Positions 9,874 to 20,040 of a stretch of DNA of 29,922 nt are shown here, in pieces. Positions within the stretch are counted from its first letter, which is position 1. Each line of letters opens with the position of its first letter. This stretch comes from Apostichopus californicus (taxonomy: Eukaryota; Echinodermata; Holothuroidea; Aspidochirotida; Stichopodidae). The notes below the pieces were generated by a model. It was given only the letters and a program-made list of their open reading frames with translations, was not told where the DNA came from and did no database searches. The stretch lies in assembly GCA_020650975.1 (NCBI GenBank), contig JAIPMN010002126.1, positions 1-29,922 of the forward strand. Direction: 5' to 3'. The position numbers and the translations under genes were made by a program.

Positions 9874-12687
9874 AGTACACACTAGCCCACAACATATCAG
9901 CTTTATTGTGAAGAAATGCTCAGCACACTAAATCCTTTCACCCTACCGCCGTACAAAGCAATGCATGGGATTAAACTATTCAGGGATTATCAATCAATGA
10001 CATGTTTGCAACTGTCTTTAATTAAAAGTATACATATCTATAGTACAGTTAAAATTGGTTTGGACAGATTCGTGTGCAAAGATTCAGGAGGATTCTGTAA
10101 ATCTCAGGAATATTGTTTGCTAACAGACGATATGTCCCATACGTCACGCTGAGTGTCCATACGTCACATTTTTTAAAATAAATCGTGTAATTAGTGTGAA
10201 TCATAATTTCAAAACAAATTATATTTGTTTTGATAACAGTTAATGTAAATTAGAACTTTACATAATATCTCTACAATATATATCAACTACATCCGTAATC
10301 TTAAAACATATAAAAACCTTCTAAAAAACGTGACATGCAGTTTCGGACATTCATCACTGGAAATTAGCTAATCAGCAAAATTAATTAGTTCATAAACTGT
10401 AAGCAATTGTCCAAAGTTTTGCAAAGGATGGGTAAAATAAATTCCCAAATGAGGAAAACTAAAATAATTGAATGCACTAGGTAACTCATTAAGATTTGAA
10501 TGTCCCATACAGTATGTCACACTCCTTTAATTAAATATGCAAATCATGCACAAGGCAGTCGTTAAATCTCTAAGTAAAGAAATCACAAATTCTTCAGACA
10601 TTAAGCTTTACAATGATACCAATAATTCCATATTTAAAGGATTTTTTAATTGTTAGGCTCAAAGGGGACAATAGCTTAGACTTTTAAGACCTCACTTGCA
10701 GTTTTAGGATAATCTATGTCCATTTGGATCATTTTAGGATAAAAACACCTCTGGGTGGTTTATTTTGAATGCTGATGTGTAGTACTGAGCACTGCCATTC
10801 AAATCAGAGTTCTTGGAATTCCTAGCTTCGTTGTACCTCCAGGGCTATAAACGAGTACCATGTGGATTTTCTCAGGACTGTTTTGTTTTTTCTATCCGTT
10901 GTTTATTTTGTCTCATAAATCTTGTGTCCTCTATATAAATTTTTAAAAGTTGTGTGTCACTATTTTTTCGTTTTGTTATCGCTTATAAAGGTAAGGTACT
11001 GTAAAGTGACCCATAAAGAGTGATTGGTTAAAATGTCACTTTGTAAGAAGTCTGTGCGCCGATTTGGTTATCAGTTATTGGTGGGCCAAAAATATAGTTG
11101 GTGAGCGCAGGATATTAAATTGAAGATGCCTCCCGTATATTTATAAAACAACATCGGTACAGTATCTCATAGGCTTCAATATTATTCTGATGTTTGCCAT
11201 GATTGAATTTGTGTTCCCCCATTTTACACCTCATCAAAACCTACTGTTCACATATATCGGTCCCCTTGCACAATTGATAAATGATCTGTAGGGCTCCAAA
11301 CAAGGATATTGCAACACCATAGTGTGAATCATAGTTTATGTCGTGACAAATTTCAAATTTTGAAACTTTCATGAATGTATGGAAATACAGATTGATGAAA
11401 GATGACAACTTGGCAGAACCACTTTCGGTTCTAACATATCCTTTAGTAGTTTGTTTTTATTTAAAAGATTGAAATCAGTTACCAGCCCATTCCCCATTTC
11501 AAACCCCCTCCCCCCCCCCCCCGAATAATAATAACAATTATAATACCCATCCCATCTCCCTATAAACAATGAATGAAAAGTAATTGTACAGTTATCTTTA
11601 AATGTGATATTGTGGGTCATTCCATACAAACTCAACCAAAATTGAAGGAAACTTAGTCATGTCACAGCTTGGATTTGACCATTTGTTGGTATTAATTAGT
11701 GAGTTAGCAAGGTCTGCAAAATTTGAGCCACAAAGTTGGCCTAGGCAGGCTACCTTCAGCCCATATATGGTATTGTAGTAGTTAGCTGAAATATTGTTAT
11801 AAACTATATATTAAATTCAACATATATTTCCCTTAGTGAGAAACGTTTCCAAACTTTCACACATAGTGTATGGCTTCTTCCCCTCTAGTTTCCTGCATTT
11901 AAAGAAATCATTCAATGTCACTTGAAGGATATTTGGAAGAAAATAGAAGAGTTTAACCACAACTTAAAGGTCATCTTAAAATAACATTGTATTTATTAAT
12001 ATTAAATACCAGAGAACATTTTCCTCTTTACATGCTGCATATCAATTTTGTTTGTGTATTTAGTCTGTCATAAAATATTGAAAAAATTTCATGTGTAAAA
12101 ACAAATGGCTATTCATCTTTGCAGTGGTGTAGTTATTTGTTGGGAGGGGGCTTGTATGGAGGTGCGGATGGGGTGGGAGGGACTTTTGCATTATTGTTCG
12201 TTTATTTTTTTTAGAAACTGTACCAGTCAGTCAGTTTGATATCAATTGACATTCCAATTGATAAACCTTGTTGCTAAGGTCGAATCAATAAATTTTTGAT
12301 GAATGGTTTCTAACAACCACTTTTGTTAATATTCCTGGAACCAATGCTACAGTAACAATTTATAATTTTTTTTAATATTATTCTTGGAATATCTTGAATG
12401 ACTGTTTCATTTGTTCTGGAAGCTATCCCACCCCCCTTTTTTTCTTCATTTTTAGTAAATGATCATTATTATTATATGATCAATTATCAAGTTTATTGCA
12501 TTTAATCTTTAATGAATGGACAAATAAAAGCAGGTAAGGACCTTTGTCAAATCTCCCTGTCACATCGGATGTGGTATCTTTTGTCAAACTTGCAGTAAAA
12601 TCAGTAAAGCATGAACAACAGCCCCTCTGGGCTGCAGTGACCAATTTGCAAATTGGGTGGAGCCAGGACCATGCCTGGGTGATTTGC
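9874..12687. other. No gene recognised
   Basis: AT-rich. A perfect 10-bp-arm hairpin (CAAAACAAAT, loop TAT) lies at 10210-10232. CATACGTCAC occurs twice at 10138-10167. A poly-C run lies near 11509-11522. A CAGTGG(T)GTAG word followed by G-rich sequence at 12124-12180 resembles a solo hAT end. STAT-type TTCNNNGAA words occur at 10810, 12332 and 12381. Confidence 0.5.
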
Positions 12688-12692
12688 AGCAG

Positions 12693-12768
12693 GGTATTGA
12701 CCGGTCAAAACCTGTTTTGACCACAAAGCCGTTTAAACCGGTCAAAACTAGGTTTAAACCGGTCAAAA
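12693..12768. repeat. Cluster of CCGGTCAAAAC repeats
   Basis: GGTCAAAAC occurs three times, and GTTTTGACC gives an inverted copy. GTTTAAACCGGTCAAAAC(T) is repeated twice in direct orientation at about 12732 and 12752. The block begins CAGGGTATTGACCGG, which resembles the end of a DNA transposon, but no matching opposite end was found nearby. Confidence 0.55.
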
Positions 12769-13230
12769 CTCAAAAATAATTTGGAAGCTCCCGACAAAGT
12801 TCTGCAGATGGTCTTGGGTAGTGTGAAGTAAAATGCATACCACTGGAGTGTTTATAATATCTGATCTAAGGTATTCTCCCATTTGGTTGCTTCTCTTCCC
12901 AAGTAATCAGAGTAAGCAGTGGTTGCTAATTATGAACTATGGTCGACAGGTTGAAAGGATTAACCCACTGACCAAGTAATAAAAAAATATAAAAAATATT
13001 AAACATTCACAAAATAAACTTTCTGGCTGGAAATATTCAGAATTAGTTTTCTGAGTATAGGCCTATAGATCGTATTCAACAGCTAATTATATTTGTATAC
13101 CACGTGAAGTAGCTCAGGCTTATCGACAATTTCTCCAAGCCCAAGTTTAACTGTTGTACATGTGCATATTTTATTCCAAGTTTTCTATTGAATACTAAAA
13201 TATTTTAGTTTGAATTCCTTTTACTATGAA

Positions 13231-13368
13231 ATTTACTTCGCTCCCTGCTTATCTGTCTCCTCACGACCTTAGCACCCGATCTACCGTGCCTATACTGTCC
13301 TCGGTAACCCTTTAACCCTGTGTGCCCTCTATGACCGGGCTCCCCGGTCATTGCCCTTCCTTCTCATG
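13231..13368 (+). repeat. Family A dispersed repeat, copy 1 (truncated)
   Basis: Begins ATTTACTTCGCTCCCTGC and passes through CTACCGTGCCTATACTGTCC, GGTAACCCTTTAACCCTGTG and CTATGACCGGG to CCTTCCTTCTCATG. The same ordered landmarks occur in copies 2-4. ATGAA flanks both sides, but that is too short to call a target duplication. The GACCGG...CCGGTC hairpin near the right end is intact here and in copy 2. Confidence 0.8.
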
Positions 13369-14723
13369 AAAAACAGTCAAATTTATTAATTTGTTCATAG
13401 AACTGTTTACCACAGTGGTGATTGCATCAACATTGTTTGATAGACCATGAATGCAGGGAAAAAAAACAAATGAATTCTAACATATATACCGTGCCATAAC
13501 GAGCTAGCTCTTTGAACAAACAAACAGTTCTGTATCTCTCTGGAAGATTTACAATACGTAAAAGCTACAGTATTTTATGTACAGTATATTTGAAAAATTA
13601 CACCTGACCTAGTACATTTTGCATTTTAAGTATCAAGTTTGTCTTTGACAGTTGTTATCATCTTTGAAATAGAAAGCAATGGTTGGAGTTAGCTGTACAG
13701 TAAGTTAATGTGAGCCTTGCTTTTGACTTTGTATCATGACATTGTCACAAATAACATGCAGTGTGTATTGTGTAATATGCAGCAGCAGGTGGGCTGTATG
13801 ATATAACTGTGGAGAATGTTTTCCATGCGGTTTGCAATACAGGTGATTTCTTTTCCCCACACATTTGTGTGTCTACATACATGTGTGTAAACATTTCAAC
13901 AGTTTCATTGTGTTTCCTGTATCATGTGATTTCTTGATATAGAAGATTTAAGTCACTTTTCAGTTGGTTATTATGTGGATAAATTATGCAATTTCCCATG
14001 AGTTGCAATTAATATTGTCGATCATGTGACATTTCTTGCAGTATCGTGTTGAAAAGAATTCCTGGTGACAAAACAATGTGAAGTTTATATTGGAAGAGGA
14101 AAACATTTGATCCACACTGCTCGTTGAAATAATCCCCAAACCCCATCTCAATATATCTATGCCCCTAACTCCAGACATGGTCGATCGACTGTAAACTACT
14201 TTGACTGGCTAAACCTTCTTCAACTACTCCAGGAAGTTGGATCACAGTAGGCGGTCTGTTAGCTTCACTCGGGCTATTTATAATTATCTTGTTGATTTAT
14301 TCTTCAAACCAGATACATTGGATTGTTTGCATTGGAGCTATTAAAGTGCTCTCCACTCTTCATATCATCAGAATGTTAATCTTTTATGATATGCCCCGAT
14401 GACGTCCATATCCATTCTGCTGTCGTCAGTCATCATTTTTTGCAGATATCGCAAAATTTTAAAACATTAACATCCTTGCAATTTTAAAATTGCTAGGAGG
14501 ATGTGCTTTTAGCCTCAAGATTCAGAACATTACCAGCACGTTTCGCTAAGAAATCAATTTCGAAGTCATTAGAAGATCCTTTTTAACTACAATTTCCTTT
14601 CAGTGTGTTTCGTACTGTTAGGTAATCGGGTATATACCTTCACATAGCTGTTTGCATTGTATCTCATATACCATGGTGGGTATGCTCAGTATTGTTGACA
14701 TTATGGTATCTTTTTCTTTCTTT
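13369..14723. other. Region upstream of the STAT exon; no gene recognised
   Basis: Presumably 5' intron of the STAT gene. Contains a foldback at 14470-14504 and no other exon-like sequence that I could recognise. The minus frame at 13984-14178 is not protein-like. Confidence 0.5.
14470..14504. repeat. Foldback with perfect 16-bp core palindrome
   Basis: GCAATTTT (14478-14485) is followed directly by AAAATTGC (14486-14493). Outside it ACATCCT (14470-14476) pairs with AGGATGT (14498-14504) across a few unpaired bases. It lies about 220 bases upstream of the STAT splice acceptor. Function unknown. Confidence 0.8.
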
Positions 14724-14725
14724 AG

Positions 14726-14779
14726 GTTGATTGACTGTAAGTTCCTGTCCACTGATGAGAGCTCTAAGGTCTGAGAGCT
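14726..14779 (+). other. 5' UTR part of the STAT exon, with splice acceptor
   Basis: A pyrimidine tract at 14709-14723 leads into TTTAG, with the acceptor AG at 14724-14725, so the exon begins at 14726. The 54 bases before the ATG carry an in-frame TAA at 14765-14767 and are untranslated. The transcript therefore has at least one further upstream non-coding exon and the promoter is not here. I could not place that exon in the 14.7 kb to the left. The acceptor is inferred from its sequence and its fit to the downstream coding exon. Confidence 0.75.
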
Positions 14780-14910
14780 ATGTCACTGATAATGAAATTA
14801 CAACAGCTGCAGGGTGAATCCCTGATACAGCTACAAAACCTCTACCACAGTATGCAGTTCCCAATGGAGATCCGTTACTACTGTGCCCAATGGATTGAGG
14901 CCCAACAGTG
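14780..14910 (+). CDS. STAT5: STAT transcription factor, first coding exon (STAT5-like N-terminal domain, partial)
   Basis: Seen: the frame runs 43 full codons plus TG, followed by a consensus donor (GTAAGT at 14911). It begins MSLIMKLQQLQGESL, continues with FPMEIRYY and ends CAQWIEAQQ, with a final Trp codon split by the intron. Family knowledge: STAT proteins (about 750-850 residues) open with a helical N-domain carrying QQLQG...LY...FP.E.R...AQW.E.Q.W, and the first coding exon commonly ends at that last Trp. The domain supports dimer and tetramer contacts and nuclear transport; STATs are JAK-activated cytoplasm-to-nucleus transcription factors. Seven residues precede QQLQG, as in STAT5, which supports the first ATG; an in-frame TAA at 14765-14767 excludes an earlier start. 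Oddities: Ile replaces the usual Trp at position 4, and one extra residue lies between LY and FP. The coiled coil, DNA-binding, SH2 and tyrosine regions lie outside the window. STAT5 versus another STAT class is inference; STAT itself is secure. Confidence 0.92.
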
Positions 14911-15008
14911 GTAAGTGCACCAGATCACTAAGGTAAAAGCTTAGTAGTGAATGGGAGAAAAATAGCTAGTTTGTAATGATGGAAAAATTTGTTTCTACCA
15001 ACTATGCC

Positions 15009-15108
15009 TCTTCCCCTCCCCTCTCGTCCCCTCCCCTCCCCTCTCGTCCCCTCCCCTCTCGTCCCCTCCCCACCCCTTCCCTCCCCTCCCCTCCCCTCCC
15101 CTCCCCTC
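15009..15108 (+). repeat. Pyrimidine minisatellite (CCCCTCCCCTCTCGT-type)
   Basis: About 100 bases of almost pure C/T on the plus strand, built from CTCCC units interrupted by CTCTCGTCCCC. It begins about 100 bases after the STAT donor. Frames through it on both strands are repeat translations and not genes. Pure polypurine/polypyrimidine tracts of this kind can adopt triplex structure and are length-variable. Confidence 0.9.
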
Positions 15109-15109
15109 A

Positions 15110-15674
15110 TTTGTTCATTAAAATGTCCTGTCAGTGTGACTGGTATTTAGGCCTATATCACTGGTAGGTCTGATATGATATCCGCACAACATCGACTATC
15201 CGCTATTAAGACACTGTACTGAGAGATCGTGGAAGATAATGTCAAATTATAAATTATGATTGGTTCATTGAATGTGCCTTCACACTGTGCGTGCTAGATC
15301 GAATTACGCTCCGTTAGCGTGAACACTACATGGAAATTACTGATGACAGCCATGTTCCGAGCTGTGCCGTCCAGCAGTTCCTGTATTTCTTGTAGTACAA
15401 GTCAATCACATTGCTTAGTTGAACGACAGGATGGTACAAGTTACAAAAATAACTTCCTCGAATTTAGAATATTAGCTGAAAATCAATAAACCTATTTTGC
15501 TTATTTGAGTGAAGAGATGTGTGCTCACTAGCATGTTCATTTAAATTTTTAATCATCGTTCGATCCGGAACATCGTCGAACGATGATACCTCCCTAGTGT
15601 GTGTCACTAAGGGGGCATAATATCAGCCATTTAGACTTGATCGTTTGATCTTTGAAGAATATTAATGCATGCAC
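15110..15674. other. No gene recognised; contains a 12-bp-arm hairpin
   Basis: Intronic sequence. An inverted repeat with arms ATCATCGTTCGA (15552-15563) and its exact complement (15576-15587) around a 12-base loop could be part of a small foldback element. Element boundaries are not visible. Confidence 0.6.
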
Positions 15675-15757
15675 TTGGATTTTCTTAATGTTAGCCATTT
15701 TGTCAGATAAATGGTCATAGTGATTGGCTACTCTGCAATAATACAGTGGTCACACTG
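15675..15757 (+). repeat. Dispersed repeat B, left segment of copy 1
   Basis: Resembles 18103-18198: both have the landmarks TTAGCCA, TTTG(T/A)CAGAT, a GG(T/A)CATA-like stretch, GGCTA, and AGTGGTCACACTG in order. The rest of this copy appears to resume at 17602 after intervening sequence. Confidence 0.6.
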
Positions 15758-16065
15758 TACAGAGTTTCCCACCCCGGGAATTTATGAGAAAGTTACTCAG
15801 CGGGCCTGCCTACTGCACATTATGTGTGCCAAACGGAAAGAAGGCCAGACATAATGTGATGACATATTATTAGGGATATTCGTCTAGACTATGGCAAAGT
15901 CATTGGCATATATGCCACACCCTACCCCAGACGGATTTTGCTAAAGCATCCACTTTCTGATGATTTTTTTCATTTCATTTATCTGTTTTATCACAATGTA
16001 CATTTATGGAACAAGTACTGTATAAATTAATATGATGTTGATGTAAATTGCAGAAGGATGTGACC

Positions 16066-17155
16066 TAAAAAAAACCTTTGTAGGCTTGTCTTGAGGGTCA
16101 CCCCCTGTATAACACAGTTAAACTAATAGTGTCCATGGACAAAAATATATATTAAGAACAAAAACAAAACTTAACATTGAAACAATAAATAACAGAAACA
16201 ATGCAAAAGAGGGAAATGTGAAAATAGTGATATCTCAAATAAGCTAAATATTTTCGTAATCTTCTTCTGAAAAGATGAAACAGTGCTATAATGTTTAATA
16301 ACCTGTGTCAATGAGTTACAGAGAGAATTTGCGGCGAATTCTCAAACAATGTTTGGCAGTATGAGTTCTAAAAATGTGAAGTGTGAAGGTTATCAGCCCA
16401 GCCTAGTGTTATAATTGTGGATTTTGTAATGGTAGGTAAAGAAATTGGTTTGAAAAATGTTTGAGATCAACAAGCTTGAGCAAATTTGGAGAAGCAAACG
16501 AGTAGATTAAGAACCACGCGGTAAGCAAACGGTAGCTATATTGGCATGTATGAGATCAACAAGGGTGAGCAAATTTAGAGAGAAAACCACTTACTAGTAT
16601 GATCCATATGTTTAGCATGTGACACATGTGACAAATTGCTTTCTTTTGTAAAAGTATTCATTTGTTGAGGTGAACATTATATGTGCACACCAGACCGGAC
16701 AGGTTTAGCAGTATGTCAACTGTGGTAAAATCAATGTAAGATTCAAAGAGCTAACGATACTTTTTTTTTTTGGAAGGAAATGTTTTCACTTTGAGACAAT
16801 ACCAGTCCCGTTAGCGACTTTATTGGAAATATTGTCGATATGATTTAAATTCCAAGTTGATCTCGAATCGATAATGACACCAAGAAATTTTGCTTAATAT
16901 CTACCAAGTTGTGAATGCAAATGTTATTTAGTGTTAATTTAAGGTAAACTGTATCATGTTTTACTACTTATTGTAAATACTAAAAATAATGTACAGTAAT
17001 TGGTTTCGTCCACATTTAGTGACAATTTGGTTTGCAGAAAAACCAATCATGATAAGCTGGTAATTCACAGCATATTGTGTCCTCAATCCCTTTGAAGTCA
17101 TTCTCTATAAATAAAATATGTTTGTATCATCAGCAAAGAGAATATATATTAGAAC
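16066..17155 (-). mobile_element. Non-LTR retrotransposon remnant (CR1/L2/Jockey-like reverse transcriptase, broken)
   Basis: On the minus strand three reverse-transcriptase landmarks occur in the expected order: LFADDTN (17120-17140), which includes the catalytic Asp pair; KFLGVIIDSR (16861-16890); and KIHNYNTRLG (16396-16425), typical of the C-terminal part of these polyproteins. Frameshifts and stops interrupt the reading frame throughout, so it is not functional. The 5' part (endonuclease and the first reverse-transcriptase motifs) is missing: sequence above 17155 no longer resembles one. Truncation at the 5' end is usual for such elements. Near 16080-16105 the minus strand has a GGGTGACCCTCAAGACAAGCC-like stretch often found in their 3' UTRs. 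It lies in the STAT intron in antisense orientation. Confidence 0.88.
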
Positions 17156-17180
17156 TTACTGTACATTTGAGACATTAAAT

Positions 17181-17440
17181 GACATATGTGTTGTTTAAAC
17201 CCATGGGCATCATTAATTATTAGTTCATACTGTCTGATTATCTGGATGACCTGATTATATGATGATGCATGACGTATCTATTGTTTAAACTCATCTAGGC
17301 ATCGTTAACTACAGTATAAGTTCATACTGTCGGATTATCTGGATGATCTGATGATCTAATTATTATGATACATGACATATATCTGTTGTTTAAACTCATG
17401 GGCATCATTAACTATAAGTTCATACTACGGTATCTGTTTA
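17181..17440 (+). repeat. Three diverged tandem units of about 90-100 bp
   Basis: Units start near 17181, 17271 and 17373. Each contains GACRTAT, TTGTTTAAAC(C/T)CAT, GGCATC(A/G)TTAA and AGTTCATACT; the first two also have GATTATCTGGATGA. GTTTAAAC is a perfect 8-bp palindrome conserved in all three. Confidence 0.8.
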
Positions 17441-17601
17441 TCTGGTTAGTATAACCATGAGTACAGTTGAAGCACTATACTATGTACGGTATCTTTTGTG
17501 TAATTATACAGTACAGTAACCTACATCCTAACCTTATCCTATCATTCTATTTTTATGACGGGTTTAACAGAACAAAGCATTACAACACATGATATTAAGT
17601 G

Positions 17602-17730
17602 AAAAATATGTTTCTCTGCATATTATTCTTGACTGCCAGATGCCAGAAAAATTCACCTAAAAGTGTTTTATTTTAAAAATTGATGGAGAAGGACCCCTCC
17701 CTCCCTCCCCCCCCCCAGATGCTGCGCACT
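17602..17730 (+). repeat. Dispersed repeat B, right segment of copy 1
   Basis: Matches 18221-18344: CTTGA(C/T)TGCCAGATGCC, then an AAAATT-rich stretch, then a GG(G/A)CCCCT-like run and GATGCT near the end. The GCCAGATGCC...CAAAATTTTCC...CCCC pattern is common in marine invertebrate repeats; that is recollection and not a search result. Confidence 0.6.
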
Positions 17731-17758
17731 CAGTAGTGTTGTTCCTTCCTGTTATGTC

Positions 17759-17793
17759 ACAGCATTTGGTGTCATTTGTACCAAATGTGCTGT
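17759..17793. repeat. Imperfect inverted repeat
   Basis: CACAGCATTTGGT faces ACCAAATGTGCTGTG across a short loop, with one two-base bulge. It lies just beyond the right segment of repeat B. Confidence 0.7.
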
Positions 17794-18102
17794 GTTTATA
17801 ACCAAAAGATCAAACGCAATATCTATATTTTTGTGTGCTCTTAGCGAGCAATACCCTCGTGTTTATTCCTCCATGCATTGTTATTGGTCGTTAAACTTAC
17901 TTTCAAATATGCCCTTTATAACCCAACGATATTATTTGTGTGTTTCGCGCAGTTACGTTTGTTTCTTGTCTTGCCATGATATGCAGCACTTATGCTGAAC
18001 ATGAGACATGACAATTCTCTTAAAATATGTGCGTGCTTCATGCACAATCATTGACTTTTCACTTGTCAGGTATCAACTTAATTGGTAAATGCATAATATA
18101 TA
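17794..18102. other. No gene recognised
   Basis: The frame at 17792-17998 has no recognisable family and no splice context; taken as chance. Confidence 0.5.
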
Positions 18103-18344
18103 CTCTGATTTTTTCCCAATCTTAGCCAATTTGACAGATGCACGATCATAATTACTGGCTAGCCTAAATTCCGAAATTGCAGAGTGGTCACACTGCATAA
18201 TATATGCATGAAACCACGATAAAAATGTTTTTGTTTGTGTACTTATCTTGATTGCCAGATGCCTGGAAATCACATCTAACAGCGTTCAATTTCAAAATTT
18301 TCCTGTGGGAGGGCCCCTAAGAACCACTGTCGATGCTTTGTGCC
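18103..18344 (+). repeat. Dispersed repeat B, copy 2 (contiguous)
   Basis: Contains both segments seen separately at 15675-15757 and 17602-17730, here separated by only about 22 bases. The minus-strand frame at 18073-18273 is a shadow of this repeat. Confidence 0.6.
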
Positions 18345-18363
18345 TTTGACACTCGTAGCTGCT

Positions 18364-18387
18364 GGGGGGGGGGGGGGGGGACNNNNN
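18364..18387. other. Poly-G run with assembly gap (N at 18383-18387)
   Basis: A run of 17 G, then AC, then five N. As with the first gap, a G homopolymer sits at the break, so the local sequence is unreliable. Confidence 0.95.
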
Positions 18388-19988
18388 CTTCACGAAGTGA
18401 GCCTCCTTTTGTAAACCCTGGATTCGTGCCCAGTAGAGATTCTAAAAGTTAACAGAAATGATGTTGGAAGACCATGGTCGGATCATGGATGAAAAGTTTC
18501 ATCGTATTAATTTAAAATTATAAGCAGGTGAGTACCTTGCCTATAATTTTTCTGAGGAAGGTGAAAGCATGTCAGTTGTAAAGGTAGCAGCTTCTGGTCC
18601 TAAACTGTAGTAAACTCTTACCCAGCACTGAGAAAGGTGTTTGTGATGCTGATACCATAATTTGCATGCTGGTACTCAGTGTAGGCACAGACCTGATGAT
18701 ATGCACAGTACTAATGTCTTGGAGCAGTGAATGTTTCCCTGTGACAATGGAAAATAAAAACATCTGCTTGCATTTATTGTTCATGGATGTTAGTACCCTG
18801 CATTTATCAACCTCCATTAGCAAGATCATAAATGTTGACTAGAATCAACAAATTTGCAAGTGCCACATATGGACCAGATAAAGTTCTTTTTATTCAATCG
18901 CTCAGTTTGAGATAGATATATTTGTGATTGACAAAACTTTCAACATGGAAAAATTCTTGATTCGCACTCCAGTAAAGTTTTTTATATATATTTTTTCATA
19001 GTTCTATGTGTAATTTGCCCATAATCTGCCCACATTGTGTTTTGCTACTGTTTGAAATCCCAGAAATATAGTTAATGTTCAGTTTAACCACCACTGCTGG
19101 TTCAAGTTGGACTACCTGTGCACCACAAAAGTGTGTATAGACACTGCCAAACAGAAGCTGCATAAATCAACTATTCATAATAAAAGAACACTTTCCTAGC
19201 GATAAATCATCCCGTAGATTTTAGTGTTGCATTTCTTACTGTACACTTGTAGTAGCCTCCGTAACTGACAAACAACATTTTGAATCTTGTTTTGACACTG
19301 TATCCCCATTCTTGTTGTTACCATGGATCATCAGCTATAATATATGTAGTTACTTTACCGTTAAATTTAATGCCCTTCGGCTACCAATCAATTACCCTCC
19401 TTTATCAGGTATACCTGTGCCTATATTCTTCTGTTTCTGTGAGAGAGAGGAGAGAGATTAAGAGAGAGAGCAAGAAGAGATTCTGAGTAAATTGCAGTGG
19501 AGCCTGTTCAACTTCTCAAATCGTGCAGTAAAGTTTAATCTACACTTTTACATGTTGTATCTATAGTACATATATACACAACTGAAGTACTCAGTCCATT
19601 TTGACTATATACATCCTTTCCTTTGCCCTCCTAGGCTGTTGTCAATAGCCGATTAATTTGCAGGTGATCTAGGGTCTTCATTTTGTATCCAGGGACCTCC
19701 TCGGAAAGGTCTGAATTACCTCAGGCCTGAATAGGTGCAGGGTGATCTAGAAATTTACTATGTCTGATCAACTTAGGTATATGATTAACAGACCTGTGTG
19801 TAGTGATGTGAGGACTGATGGCGTCTACACTGAAGGTTATTGTTAAAAGTCATCGTATATATAAAAGCTGATTGTGTGATGGATACGATACAGGTATCTC
19901 GGCAGGGCAGCAACATAGCTGTATGAATAAATGCGCATGCAAAAACTTGACCAAAAGTGTTATTATTGTGTTGTGTGTACTACCGTAT
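18388..19988. other. No gene recognised
   Basis: Intronic sequence. The minus frame at 18572-18829 (85 codons) and the plus frame at 19280-19486 show no family match. A GA-rich microsatellite lies at 19440-19471. Confidence 0.5.
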
Positions 19989-20040
19989 GCTACAGTGTGG
20001 TGGTTTGTATGCATGCTATAGTGTGGTGGTTTGTATGCAT
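19989..20040 (+). repeat. Two tandem 26-bp units
   Basis: GCTAYAGTGTGGTGG followed by TTTGTATGCAT occurs at 19989 and 20015 with one difference, and GCTGTA begins a third partial unit. Confidence 0.9.

Noticed and set aside
12124-12180. Second hAT element starting CAGTGGTGTAG
   Set aside because: No matching inverted end or 8-bp duplication found; kept only as a remark on that stretch.
14928-15167. Frames on both strands across the C/T tract (Ser-Pro-rich or Gly-Glu-rich)
   Set aside because: They are translations of the minisatellite repeat only.
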